Shown here one piece after another: positions 16,756-25,216 of a stretch of DNA of 64,000 bases. Position 1 is the first letter of the stretch; every line of letters begins with the position of its first letter. The notes under the pieces were generated by a model that saw only the letters and a list, made by a program, of their open reading frames with translations, was not told where the DNA came from and ran no database searches. The DNA comes from JAAYAY01 sp964563135 (GTDB taxonomy: Bacteria > Planctomycetota > Planctomycetia > Pirellulales > Thermoguttaceae): assembly GCA_964563135.1 (NCBI GenBank), contig CAZLWV010000016.1, positions 12,964 through 76,963 of the forward strand. Reading direction: 5' to 3'. A program made the translations under genes and the position numbers.

Positions 16756-17730
16756 ATGAACTGCGAAAAGTGGCTCCAGCAGCGGACCTTTCACCACTCG
16801 AACTTCTGGGATCTCAAGTGGCTGGTGGAAGAGAAGGAACGGCAGGGATTGAGCATCTCCCTCTGCCTCCCGGCGCTCAACGAAGAGAGAACCATCGGGC
16901 AGGAGATCGTCATCCTCAAGGCCGAACTGTTCGATCGCTATCGCCTGGTCGACGAGATCGCCGTCATCGATTCCGGAAGCACCGATCGGACTTGCGAGAT
17001 CGCCGCCAGTTTCGGCGCCGACGTCTACAGCGCTGCCGAGCAGCTCCCCGAGGAAGGAGACCATCAAGGCAAGGGCGAAAACCTCTGGAAGGCGCTCTAT
17101 CTCCTCAAAGGCGATATCCTCGTCTACGTCGATGCCGATATCCGCAACATCCATCCCCGCTTCGTCTACGGGCTCGTTGGCCCGCTGATCCAGCACCCCG
17201 AAGTGCACTACGTGAAGGCCTTCTACGACCGCCCCATCGCCTACTCGGGCCAGCTCCGCCCCACCGGCGGCGGCCGGGTGACCGAGATCCTCATCCGCCC
17301 CCTCTTCAGCCTCTTCTACCCCGAACTGGCCGCCATCCTCCAACCCCTTTCCGGCGAATATGCCGGCCGGCGCTCGATCCTCGAGCAGATCCCCTTTCCC
17401 ATCGGCTACGGTGTCGAGACCGCGATGCTCATCGACATCTACCGCAAGCTCGGGCTCAGCGCCTTCGCCCAGACCGACCTCGATCAACGCGTCCATCGCA
17501 ACCAGGAAACCATCGCGCTGGGACGCATGGCCTTCGGCGTGCTGCGGACCTTCATGTCGCGTCTGGGACGCGATCAGAAACTGCAGTTCCATGAAATCCT
17601 CCCCAGCATCATGCGCCAGTACGAGGTCGGCGAAGGTGGCTATCGGCAGCTTCTTTACGAAATCGGAGAATTCGAGCGCAAGCCCATGATCGAGGTCCCG
17701 GCTTACCGCGAGAAGTTCCATAGCCCATGA
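16756..17730 (+). CDS. gpgS: Glucosyl-3-phosphoglycerate synthase
   Basis: A 324-residue GT81 enzyme that transfers glucose from a nucleotide sugar to 3-phosphoglycerate, the first step of glucosylglycerate synthesis. Family sequence is clear from the start: RTFHHSNFWDLKWLVEEKE, the nucleotide-sugar loop IDSGSTDRT (from Asp72), KGENLWKALYLLKGD, the metal-binding DAD at 126-128, and the acceptor-side stretches TGGGRVTE and PLSGEYAGRR. The length fits the family. The ATG at 16756 is chosen because GAGGAA lies seven bases upstream; the ATG at 16741 lacks one. The stop overlaps the next start (ATGA at 17727), indicating translational coupling with the GT4 gene. Glucosylglycerate accumulates under salt or nitrogen stress in several bacteria. 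Confidence 0.92.
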   Translation: MNCEKWLQQRTFHHSNFWDLKWLVEEKERQGLSISLCLPALNEERTIGQEIVILKAELFDRYRLVDEIAVIDSGSTDRTCEIAASFGADVYSAAEQLPEEGDHQGKGENLWKALYLLKGDILVYVDADIRNIHPRFVYGLVGPLIQHPEVHYVKAFYDRPIAYSGQLRPTGGGRVTEILIRPLFSLFYPELAAILQPLSGEYAGRRSILEQIPFPIGYGVETAMLIDIYRKLGLSAFAQTDLDQRVHRNQETIALGRMAFGVLRTFMSRLGRDQKLQFHEILPSIMRQYEVGEGGYRQLLYEIGEFERKPMIEVPAYREKFHSP

Positions 17731-19262
17731 AGATCGTGATCGCCCACCACCACCTCAACCCCGGCGGCGTCACCCGCGTGATCGAGAACCAGCTCCTCGC
17801 CCTCGATCGCGCCGCCGGCCGGTGCGAGCGCCACGAGGCGATCATCCTCCACGGCGGCCGCTGCGATGGCTGGCCCCCAGGCCTCGCCGACCGGCTCCAG
17901 CAGATCCGCGTCCGGCTCCAGACGCTCCCGGAACTCGATTACGACTCGCAGCAGACCTCTCTGCCCGGAGCGCTCCAGCGGCGATTCGTCGAAACTCTCC
18001 AGCAGGCGCGATTCTCACCGGCCGATACGATCGTTCACCTCCACAACTACTCCATCGGCAAGAACACGAACCTTCCCCGCCTGGTATGGAGCCTGGCCGA
18101 ACGGGGCTACTCTCTGCTCCTTCAGATTCACGATTTCGCCGAAGACGAGCGCCCAGGCAATTTCCAGCGTCTCGCCCAGGCAGCCGACGGTTTGCCCGAC
18201 TGGCACGGGCGGCTCTACCCCCAGGCCCCCCACATTCATTTCGCCGTGCTCAACGGCCGCGATCGCGACGTCCTCCTCGCGGCCGGTGCCGCCGCCGAAC
18301 AGCTCCACCTTCTTCCCAATCCTGTGCTTCCTCTGGAGGACTTGCCCGACCGCGAGCAGGCGCGCCGCAGACTCCAGGCCCTCTTCGGCGTGCCGATCGA
18401 TGCCCGGTTCGTCGTCTACCCGGTCCGAGGCATCCGTCGCAAGAACGTCGGCGAAGCCGTTCTCCACAGTCTCCTGGCGCCGGAAGGAACCTGCGTCGGC
18501 CTGACTCTGCCCCCCTTGGAACTCGCCGAGCGGACACGCTACGAGGTCTGGAAGACCACAGTCGCTCGCGGGCAAGCACCTTTCCGGTTCGAAGTCGGCG
18601 GCGCCGGCGGGTTGACCTTCCCCGAGAACCTGGCGGCCTCCGACGCCGTCCTCACCACCAGCGTCGCCGAAGGCTTCGGCATGGTCTACCTCGAAACCTG
18701 GCTCGCCGCTCGCCCCCTCATGGGACGCGACCTTCCCGAAGTCACACGCGACTTCTCGGCGGTCGGCCTCGACTTGGGCCGGCTGGGACCCCGGCTCGAG
18801 GTTCCGACCGAATGGATCGACAAGCTGCGCTTGCGCCAGGCACTGCGGGAGTCCTTCCTGGCCATGCTCACCGCCTGCGGCCGATCCGAGCCTGCCGGCC
18901 TGACCCGGCAGATCGACGCGCAACTGCGCCGCGAAACGATCGATTTCGGCGATCTCGACGAGACGCTTCAGATCGCCGTCATCGATCGCGTGGTCGTCGA
19001 ACCGGCGGCCCGACTCGCCCTGCTCGACGCCAACCCGTGGATCGAGGCGGCTCATCAGACCGCCGATGCGGAACTCGTGCGCCGCAACGCCGAGGTGGCC
19101 AGCCGGGAATTCTCCCTCGAACCGAGCGGGGCCCGCCTGGCAGCCGTCTACCGCTGCGTCCTCAATTCACCCCGCGGCCGCCAGATCCAACCGCTCGCCT
19201 GCCCCGGTGCGATCCTCGATCGCTTCCTCGACTTCACGCGCTTCCGCATGCTGCGAAACTGA
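17727..19262 (+). CDS. GT4-family glycosyltransferase of the glucosylglycerate operon
   Basis: A 511-residue GT-B fold protein. The N-terminus has the HHHLNPGGVTRVI strand-loop typical of GT4 enzymes. The donor half carries the EX7E motif (EGFGMVYLE) of retaining GT4 transferases. A C-terminal extension of about 120 residues is unrecognised. Coupled translation with GpgS suggests it acts on the GpgS product. By analogy with mannosylglucosyl-3-phosphoglycerate synthase of Petrotoga, it could add a second sugar to make mannosylglucosylglycerate. That assignment is inference; a role in another polysaccharide is possible. It ends 16 bases before the HAD gene. Confidence 0.78.
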   Translation: MKIVIAHHHLNPGGVTRVIENQLLALDRAAGRCERHEAIILHGGRCDGWPPGLADRLQQIRVRLQTLPELDYDSQQTSLPGALQRRFVETLQQARFSPADTIVHLHNYSIGKNTNLPRLVWSLAERGYSLLLQIHDFAEDERPGNFQRLAQAADGLPDWHGRLYPQAPHIHFAVLNGRDRDVLLAAGAAAEQLHLLPNPVLPLEDLPDREQARRRLQALFGVPIDARFVVYPVRGIRRKNVGEAVLHSLLAPEGTCVGLTLPPLELAERTRYEVWKTTVARGQAPFRFEVGGAGGLTFPENLAASDAVLTTSVAEGFGMVYLETWLAARPLMGRDLPEVTRDFSAVGLDLGRLGPRLEVPTEWIDKLRLRQALRESFLAMLTACGRSEPAGLTRQIDAQLRRETIDFGDLDETLQIAVIDRVVVEPAARLALLDANPWIEAAHQTADAELVRRNAEVASREFSLEPSGARLAAVYRCVLNSPRGRQIQPLACPGAILDRFLDFTRFRMLRN

Positions 19263-19278
19263 CCCGCCCGAGGTGAGA

Positions 19279-20169
19279 ATGCCCGAAACACCCAGCGAGA
19301 TCCTCCGCCGACTGAGCCGGTCGCTTGAGCCGATCCCCACCGGCTATCCAAGCCGGCTCGACAGACTCCCGGGCATCCGCGCGGTCCTGTTCGATATCTA
19401 CGGCACCCTTCTGATCAGCGCCTGCGGCGATGTCGGCACGGCCCGCCAGTCGGCTCGCGACGACGCGCTGGCCGAATCGCTCGCCGCCATCGGCCTGGCG
19501 CCCACCGGTCCGCTCCAGTCAGGGCTCAGGTACAGCTTCGAACTGATCCAACGCCGCCACGCGGAAGGCCGAAGCCGTGGGATCGACTATCCGGAGATCG
19601 ATATTCTCGATATCTGGGCCACCGTCCTCGATCGCCTCCAGCACGACGGAGTCATTCCGCAAAGAAGCTGCGATACTGACGACCTGAAACGGCTGGCGGT
19701 CCATTACGAGGCCCGCACAAATCCCGTCTGGCCCATGCCCGGCGCGGCCGAGTGCCTTGCCGAGCTGGCAGCCGCCGGGTTGCTGTTGGGACTGGTCAGC
19801 AATGCCCAGTTCTACACCCGGGAGCTGTTTCCCGCGCTCTTGCTGCGTTCCACAGACGACTGCGGCTTCGCTGCCGATCTGCAGATCTACTCCTACGAAC
19901 AAGGCTCTGCCAAGCCGGGCGAGGGCCTCTTCCGGCTGGCGGCCGAACGCCTGGCAACTAGAAAGATCACCCCAGGCCAGGCGCTCTGCGTGGGAAACGA
20001 CCTCCTCAACGACATCGCCCCCGCCCAGCGTGTGGGGTTTCGAACGGCTCTCTTCGCCGGCGATGCACGAAGCCTGCGACTGGAGCCGGTCGACCGGAAC
20101 GCCGCAAAGATCCGCCCCGATCTGGTCGTCACCCGGCTGCCGGAACTGAATCGTTGTCTTCTTGATTGA
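19279..20169 (+). CDS. HAD-superfamily phosphatase, likely dephosphorylates the solute precursor
   Basis: A 296-residue HAD hydrolase. Motif I reads DIYGTLL (the second Asp replaced by Tyr, as in some HAD subfamilies), motif II Ser lies in LVSNAQFY, motif III Lys in SAKPGEGLF, and motif IV acids in VGNDLLNDIAPA. An alpha-helical cap sits between motifs I and II. It follows GpgS and the GT4 enzyme in one operon, so the natural expectation is removal of phosphate from glucosyl- or disaccharyl-phosphoglycerate. It does not look like the histidine-phosphatase-type GpgP of mycobacteria. GAGGTGAGA gives a strong ribosome-binding site for the ATG at 19279. The open frame upstream is only overlap with the GT4 gene. 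Confidence 0.8.
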   Translation: MPETPSEILRRLSRSLEPIPTGYPSRLDRLPGIRAVLFDIYGTLLISACGDVGTARQSARDDALAESLAAIGLAPTGPLQSGLRYSFELIQRRHAEGRSRGIDYPEIDILDIWATVLDRLQHDGVIPQRSCDTDDLKRLAVHYEARTNPVWPMPGAAECLAELAAAGLLLGLVSNAQFYTRELFPALLLRSTDDCGFAADLQIYSYEQGSAKPGEGLFRLAAERLATRKITPGQALCVGNDLLNDIAPAQRVGFRTALFAGDARSLRLEPVDRNAAKIRPDLVVTRLPELNRCLLD

Positions 20170-20429
20170 CCGGCGTCAGATCCCCCCAGGACGGCCACTT
20201 TCGCAGGGCAGAGATCGAACACGTTCTGGCCGTCATCCGCTGCCGGCTGACGGACCGTGGCGCCAACGAGAAACCGCTGCCCCCGTTTCCAGATTCAGTG
20301 CCAGGAGCCGAGCAGCTCTCCGCCTGGACCTCTTCGTGCCATGATCGGCTGGGGAACGCTTCGGGGCGCTGCCTCTCCAAAGAAACGGGGTGCCCGCCGG
20401 TCGCCCTCGTTTCACAATCCACGCAGGGC

Positions 20430-21446
20430 TCAATCGAGCAGCCGCACCCCGCTCCCGTTCTCCTCGGGCAAGATCACCCGTCCCTGCTCGATCCGTACCC
20501 CCGACGCCACGTCCTTGGCCAGCAGCAGGGCCCCGTCCATGTCCACGTAGTCCAGCATCGGCGTGAGCTGGGCGATCGCGGAAATCCCCACCGTCGATTC
20601 CGTCATGCAGCCCACCATCGTCTTCAGCCCCATCTTGCGGGCCGACTCGAGCATCCGCCTGGCAGGCGTCAGGCCGCCGCACTTGACCAGCTTCACGTTC
20701 ACCCCGTGGAAACAGGCGGAACAGCGCACCACGTCCCCCTCGCGCTGGCAGCTCTCGTCGGCTATCACCGGCAGGGCCGATTCGGCATACACCCGCCGCA
20801 TTCCCGCCCAGTTCTGCCGCGGCATGGGCTGCTCGATGAACTCCACGCCCAGCTCCGCCAGGGCGGCGGAGTTGGCGATCGTCTGCTCGACCGTCCAGGC
20901 ACAGTTGGCATCCACCCGGAAAACCGCATCGGTGTGCTTTCGCAGCTCGCGCACGATCTCGATGTCCCGGTCCGTGCCGAGCTTGATCTTGTAGATCGGC
21001 CAACCGGAAAACTCCTCCATCTTCTGCACCATCACCTCGAGCGTGTCGATCCCGATCGTGTAGTCGGTCACCGGCAGGCGGTCGGCATTCAGGCCCCACA
21101 GCTTCCACAGCGGGCGCCCCTGCAGCTTCCCCCACAGATCCCAGGCGGCCAGATCCAGCGCGCACTGGGGAAACGACTTGGGCCCGAATTCCTGCTCGAG
21201 CTCGGCCCAGAGGGCCGTCGGCTCCGTGGCCCCTTTGGCCTCCAGGATCGGCCGCACCGACTCGAAATCGGCCATCATGTCCGGAATCGAGGCTCCGTAG
21301 AAGCTGTTCTCTCCCGCCTCCCCGTACCCGCAAACGCCGTCCTGCTCCAGTTCGACAATCAGCGTTCGGCTCACCGTCTGCGAACCGCGGGAGATCGTGA
21401 ACGTGTGCCGGAGCGGCAGGTCAAATTGATGAACGCTGAGTTTCAT
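20430..21446 (-). CDS. dgcA: Enolase-superfamily epimerase, DgcA / dipeptide epimerase-like
   Basis: A 338-residue enolase-superfamily protein of the muconate-lactonizing subgroup. Visible features are the capping domain, the KxK base (YKIKLG), the three metal ligands (DANCAW, EQPMP, ADES), and the opposite-face Lys in VKLVKCGG. Relatives are annotated as L-Ala-D/L-Glu epimerases. In the DgcN-DgcA pathway this enzyme converts N-acetyl-D-glutamate to the L form. The upstream gene on the same strand is a DUF1611/DgcN protein, which makes the DgcA assignment more likely than a stand-alone dipeptide epimerase. The start at 21446 is where conserved sequence begins; the frame continues 20 codons upstream. 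Confidence 0.83.
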   Translation of the reverse strand: MKLSVHQFDLPLRHTFTISRGSQTVSRTLIVELEQDGVCGYGEAGENSFYGASIPDMMADFESVRPILEAKGATEPTALWAELEQEFGPKSFPQCALDLAAWDLWGKLQGRPLWKLWGLNADRLPVTDYTIGIDTLEVMVQKMEEFSGWPIYKIKLGTDRDIEIVRELRKHTDAVFRVDANCAWTVEQTIANSAALAELGVEFIEQPMPRQNWAGMRRVYAESALPVIADESCQREGDVVRCSACFHGVNVKLVKCGGLTPARRMLESARKMGLKTMVGCMTESTVGISAIAQLTPMLDYVDMDGALLLAKDVASGVRIEQGRVILPEENGSGVRLLD

Positions 21447-21535
21447 TCGAATGGTCCGCCTGCCTGAGAGATCCTGATTGAACGAAAGGGGGCCCACGCA
21501 TGTCAACGTGAACGATCGGTAATCCTGCTAGCGGC

Positions 21536-21631
21536 TAAATCGGGTTGCGTGATTCCCAGAATGGGCCATCTCCTTCAGGCCGCCTCCCCAACGGTGGCGG
21601 CGGAGTCTGGATCTCTTGGAATCGTGCAAGT
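21536..21631 (-). repeat. Dispersed hairpin element, copy 1
   Basis: This segment aligns with 54664-54747: both share GGTTGCGTGATTCCCAGAA, a G+C-rich hairpin and the sequence AATCGT(A/G)CAAG(T/G)CTATT. The hairpin is CCGCC-T-CCC-CAA-CGG-T-GGCGG on the plus strand. It begins immediately after the stop of the DUF1611 gene and ends before the epimerase gene, a position that suits a transcript-end or processing structure. Confidence 0.65.
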
Positions 21632-22687
21632 CTATTTGGAGCACCTCGCTGCCAGCTTCTCCATTCCCAACACTGCCTCCACCAGCTTGTCCGGTCCATG
21701 CCGGTACACGTCGCACGCCGGCAGCCCCGTGCGCCGCGTCACTTCCTCGCACTCGGCGGCCACCGCGTCGGCGGCGAAAACCCGCCCGTTCACACTCACG
21801 CCGATCACCCGGCACGGGTGCATGATGCCCGCCGCCATCTCGTAGACTTCGATCAACCGCTCCAACGAAGGCAGGTCCACCTGCGGCATCCCGTCCACCT
21901 TCGTCCGCCCCATCTCATAGCAGGCGATCAGCCCATCGGGTATCGCCCCGTGCAGCAAACCCAAGGTCACGCACGAGTAACGCGGGTGGAACAGGCTCCC
22001 CTGACCCTCCACGACGATCACCTCGTGGTGCTGGTTGGCCAGAACCAGCTTCTCGGCGGCCCCGTTGACAAAGTCGGAGATCACCCGATCGACCGGGCAG
22101 CCGTCCCCCTCGATCATGATCCCCGTCTGGCCTGTGGCCACGAATTTGGCATCCTTCCCACGCCGCCTGAGCCCTTCCACCACCTCGATGGCCGTGATCA
22201 TCTTGCCGCAACTGCACTCGTTGCCGATCGTGTGGATTCGCAGACACTCCTGGCGGATGCCCTCGCGGTTGGCCACGTCGCGCTCGTTGTTGTCGCGAAC
22301 GTCGACAAGCCGAACGCCGTGCCTGGCCGCCGCCGCCGCAAACTCGGCATCGTCCTTGAGCAGGTCGTGAAGGCCGGAGACGATATTCATTCCCCGACCA
22401 ATCGCTTCAAGCACAATAGGCCGCCAGGACTGCGGGATCTTCCCGCCGGCAGGTGCAATGCCGATCAGGAGCGTGTCTGCTCCGGGCGCGTCACCCAGGG
22501 CCGCCACGATCGGGATGGCTCCACCCGTGCCGATAACCTCCTGGCACGTCTTGCCCGCCGAGGGCTTGTCCAGCATGGCCACCACTTCCTGCGGTCGATA
22601 GCGGATCAGGCTGATCGCCGTCTTTGCCGTATGCGAATCGGTGTATCCGTCCGTCAGAACTATGATTCTTCTTAATGTGCTCATCAT
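21632..22687 (-). CDS. dgcN: DUF1611 protein, DgcN-like D-glutamate N-acetyltransferase
   Basis: A 351-residue DUF1611 protein. The N-terminal domain is Rossmann-like (VLTDGYTDSHTAKTAISLIR). The C-terminal domain is P-loop-like with GNECSCGKMITAIEV, followed by GQTGIMIEGDG and the strand VIVVEGQGSLFHPRYS. DUF1611 includes DgcN, which N-acetylates D-glutamate ahead of epimerisation by DgcA. The epimerase gene directly downstream makes that role plausible, allowing D-Glu from cell-wall turnover to re-enter L-Glu metabolism. The start at the first of two adjacent ATGs (22687) is chosen because conserved sequence begins there; the 72 extra upstream codons look non-coding. The gap to the epimerase gene contains a dispersed hairpin element. 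Confidence 0.8.
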   Translation of the reverse strand: MMSTLRRIIVLTDGYTDSHTAKTAISLIRYRPQEVVAMLDKPSAGKTCQEVIGTGGAIPIVAALGDAPGADTLLIGIAPAGGKIPQSWRPIVLEAIGRGMNIVSGLHDLLKDDAEFAAAAARHGVRLVDVRDNNERDVANREGIRQECLRIHTIGNECSCGKMITAIEVVEGLRRRGKDAKFVATGQTGIMIEGDGCPVDRVISDFVNGAAEKLVLANQHHEVIVVEGQGSLFHPRYSCVTLGLLHGAIPDGLIACYEMGRTKVDGMPQVDLPSLERLIEVYEMAAGIMHPCRVIGVSVNGRVFAADAVAAECEEVTRRTGLPACDVYRHGPDKLVEAVLGMEKLAARCSK

Positions 22688-22771
22688 GCTCAGTAGCCTA
22701 CCAGGGGACAAATCCAAGTGCAATCGGCCCGGCTGCCGGGAGGAAATCATGCGACGCGGCAGAGCGTGACA

Positions 22772-22791
22772 GGCCGGCCGTTCTCCCGGCC
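22772..22791 (-). terminator. G+C-rich stem-loop after the ExeA-like gene
   Basis: GGCCGG (22772-22777) pairs with CCGGCC (22786-22791) around an 8-base loop, about 70 bases downstream of the minus-strand ATPase gene and before the DUF1611 start. It has no T run. It could end or pause the ATPase transcript. Confidence 0.3.
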
Positions 22792-22859
22792 GGACAAATC
22801 CCTCGAAGAAGCCAGGAATCGCAGGTCGTGCCTGGCATGTGCAGCCCGCCCCAGTTGGG

Positions 22860-23657
22860 CTAGCCAACTCCAAGCTGCTCGCAGGCTGCCTCCACCGTGC
22901 CAACGTCCACCGTGTCGAGATTCATGCCGGCCGCCGCCAGCAAGGCCAGATCGGCCAACTGCCGCACCCGCCGGGGCGATCCACCGGCCAGATCGTGTAC
23001 CCGACGCGCCGCCTCGCCTTCAATCACCACCGACTGCCCTCCCGCCTGCCGCAGCGATTGAGCCAGAAACGCCTCGGTATCATCCGGCTGCCAGGCGGCA
23101 ACGTCGATCCGCAGCTCCACCAGATCCAGCAGCGACTCCCTGATCCGCCCCACGCGATCGCTCTGGGCCGCTACGATCACGGTCAACCGTGAACCAGGCA
23201 CCAGGTCGTACCTGACGATCCGGGCTACCTGGCTCAGAACCTCGGGCTCCGCTTGGTCCGTATCATCCAACAGGAGCACGGTCTCCAGTTGCTGGTAGCG
23301 GTTCTCTCGCAACCGGCGCTCCAGACACTGCCACACCTGCCACGCCGCGGCCTCCCCGGGCACGGCCACCCGAAGCTCGTCGGCAAGAGCCCGCAAGAAG
23401 TCGGTTGAGTCTGTTCCCAGAAGACTCATTTTCGCCACCGCCCGTCCCCATCCGCGGACCCGGCGGGCGATGATCTCCAGAAGCAGCGACTTGCCGCACC
23501 CGCTCGGCCCCAACAGCAGCCCCAACCGGCGATGCTCCTCGATCAGGAAATGGATCCTCGCCAGCGCCTCTTCATGCCCCGGACTGGCAAAGAACTGGCG
23601 CGGATCCAGTTCCGCTCGAAACGGCGATTTGCTTAACCCCCAATGTGATGGATACAT
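22860..23657 (-). CDS. ExeA/GspA-like AAA ATPase
   Basis: A 265-residue ATPase of the AAA_22/ExeA type. It opens with the family signature MYPSHWGLSKSPFRA, then Walker A GPSGCGKSLL, Walker B VLLLDDTDQ, and an arginine-rich C-terminal lid (GGSPRRVRQLADLALL). ExeA-like proteins help assemble type II secretion machinery or act as general ATP-driven regulators. Here there is no C-terminal peptidoglycan-binding extension, which is the common short form in planctomycetes. The start at 23657 matches the family start; the frame extends 37 codons upstream into non-coding sequence. The gene is divergent from rsmE. Confidence 0.85.
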   Translation of the reverse strand: MYPSHWGLSKSPFRAELDPRQFFASPGHEEALARIHFLIEEHRRLGLLLGPSGCGKSLLLEIIARRVRGWGRAVAKMSLLGTDSTDFLRALADELRVAVPGEAAAWQVWQCLERRLRENRYQQLETVLLLDDTDQAEPEVLSQVARIVRYDLVPGSRLTVIVAAQSDRVGRIRESLLDLVELRIDVAAWQPDDTEAFLAQSLRQAGGQSVVIEGEAARRVHDLAGGSPRRVRQLADLALLAAAGMNLDTVDVGTVEAACEQLGVG

Positions 23658-23937
23658 GGTCCAGTTGCTGCTCGCGATAGACTGTCCCGCCGCCGGAATC
23701 CAAACCGCTTGCGGCGCAGATCCCGCGCCAAAGCCGAAACGCTGGTGAAGTCCGGAAGTTGTGCCCATGCGGCTTTCACCCGCGTTTCGGGTCGGTACTG
23801 CCGGTCATTTCGGCCGAGAGCCTGCCGGCGCTCGGCGCGCACCCCGTGCACCGCCGAAACATTTCGCCTCTCTTCTCTCTTCGGTAGAATACGCAAGGAA
23901 ACTTGATTCGGAATATCCCGCACTAACCGCAGACTCA

Positions 23938-24666
23938 ATGACGCATCGCTATTTCGTCGAGGCCCCGATCTGGCCAGCATCGCAAGCCATTCTGAAGGAC
24001 GCCGAGGCCCACCACCTCCTCCACGTCATGCGGGCAAAGCCGGGAGATGAGGTCGTCCTCTTCGACGGTTCGGGAGACGAGTTTCTCGCCCGGGTCGACA
24101 GGCTCCGCCGCTCCGAAGTCGAACTGGCCGTTCTCCAGCGCCGCGCGGTCGACCGCGAACTGCCGCTGCCCCTGATCCTTGGCGTGGCCCTTCCCAAGGG
24201 CGACCGCCAGCGATGGCTCATCGAGAAGGCGGTCGAACTCGGTGTCACCCGCCTCGTCCCCCTCGAGACAGCCCGCAGCGTGGCCCAGCCCCATGCCAAT
24301 GCCATCGACCGCCTCCGTCGGGCCGTTATCGAGGCCTCAAAACAGTGCGGTCGGAACCGGCTCATGGAAATCGCCCCCCCCCTGCGCTGGCCCGAATTCA
24401 TCACCTCCCATGCCGGGGCCCCGTATTGCCTCCTGGCCCACCCCGCGGCTGAATCGCAGCCGTCCACCCTCCCGCTGCTCACCTGCGGCCCCGTGGTGGC
24501 CGGCGTTGGCCCCGAAGGGGGTTTTGACGACGATGAGGTCGCCCAGGCCGTCGGCCACCGATGGCGTCCCATTACCCTCGGCCCCCGCATCCTCCGCATC
24601 GAAACCGCCGCCTTGGCCCTCGCTGCCCTGGTGGCAATGAACGCCAGTCCCCAGCCGGGCTTCTGA
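23938..24666 (+). CDS. rsmE: 16S rRNA (uracil(1498)-N3)-methyltransferase RsmE
   Basis: A 242-residue SPOUT methyltransferase that methylates U1498 in the decoding centre of 16S rRNA. The N-terminal PUA-like domain (HHLLHVMRAKPGDEVVLFDG) is followed by the knot domain: KGDRQRWLIEKAVELGVTRLVPL, then the SAM-binding GPEGGFDDDEV and the C-terminal LGPRILRIETAALAAL. These are hallmark RsmE motifs, and the length is normal. The ATG at 23938 begins the conserved MTHRYFVE sequence. The gene stands alone between the divergent ATPase and the toxin-antitoxin remnant. Confidence 0.93.
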   Translation: MTHRYFVEAPIWPASQAILKDAEAHHLLHVMRAKPGDEVVLFDGSGDEFLARVDRLRRSEVELAVLQRRAVDRELPLPLILGVALPKGDRQRWLIEKAVELGVTRLVPLETARSVAQPHANAIDRLRRAVIEASKQCGRNRLMEIAPPLRWPEFITSHAGAPYCLLAHPAAESQPSTLPLLTCGPVVAGVGPEGGFDDDEVAQAVGHRWRPITLGPRILRIETAALALAALVAMNASPQPGF

Positions 24667-24778
24667 ACCCAACTCTTCCCGCAGTTCCGCGTCGCGAGAC
24701 TCCTTTGTACCCGTTCCCTTGCCCTCCTCCTTCGCGCGGCGGCCCAGGAGGTTTCCCAAAGATCGCTATCCCACGAGA

Positions 24779-24807
24779 TTGCTGCCCAGCCATCTTAGGG
24801 ATATGAT
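24779..24807 (+). promoter_or_regulatory. Putative promoter of the antitoxin/toxin-remnant pair
   Basis: TTGCTG (24779-24784) and TATGAT (24802-24807) are separated by 17 bases and lie about 35 bases upstream of the antitoxin ATG. The -10 matches at five of six positions, the -35 at three. The palindrome GTATAC lies just downstream, where an autoregulating antitoxin could bind. Confidence 0.4.
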
Positions 24808-24840
24808 GGTATACGGGAACAATGGCTGGGAGGATCTGTT

Positions 24841-25068
24841 ATGAATCGTGTGACGGTCGAGGATTCCTTGAAGAACCAGCTTGTGGGTCTTGCCGCACCG
24901 GTGGAAGTGGTTGACGAGACCGGGCGTCCTCTGGGCCACTTCGTACCACGGACATGGATGACTCCTCCGGACGACTGCCCTTATTCGCTCGATCAACTCG
25001 ATGCGATGCGTTCTGAAACGGGCGGTCGATCGCTGGCTGAAATCTGGAAGTCTCTGGGAGCGGAATGA
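24841..25068 (+). CDS. Antitoxin-like protein of a RelE/ParE-type pair
   Basis: A 75-residue acidic protein starting at the ATG at 24841 behind GGGAGGAT. The first half looks beta-rich (PVEVVDETGRPLGHFVPR), and the C-terminal helix has the consensus RSLAEIWKSLGA typical of short antitoxin tails that wrap the toxin. Its stop overlaps the start of a RelE/ParE-like frame (ATGA at 25065), the classical arrangement of type II toxin-antitoxin operons. Because the toxin frame is truncated, this antitoxin may be an orphan guarding against related toxins elsewhere. The antitoxin family is not certain from sequence alone. Confidence 0.7.
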   Translation: MNRVTVEDSLKNQLVGLAAPVEVVDETGRPLGHFVPRTWMTPPDDCPYSLDQLDAMRSETGGRSLAEIWKSLGAE

Positions 25069-25214
25069 AGTACACGGTCGTCTGGAGACCAGCCGCCGAG
25101 CGGGCTCTTGCAGAAATCTGGACACATGTACACGACAGGAACAAAATTATCGACGCCGCGAACAGTATCGACGCCCATCTGTTTGCATTCTTTCCGAGGA
25201 AATGGAGCGTCTGA
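25065..25214 (+). pseudogene. Truncated RelE/ParE-family toxin
   Basis: The frame beginning at 25065 encodes MKYTVVWRPAAERALAEIW, the classical first strand and helix of RelE/ParE-superfamily toxins. It continues through a second helix (AANSIDAHL) and then stops after 49 residues with the unrelated end FPRKWSV. Complete toxins have about 90-100 residues, including the C-terminal strands with catalytic or binding residues, none of which is found in the sequence that follows. The adjacent minus-strand gene ends three bases away, so the 3' half has probably been lost by deletion or replacement. Confidence 0.7.
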
Positions 25215-25216
25215 CG

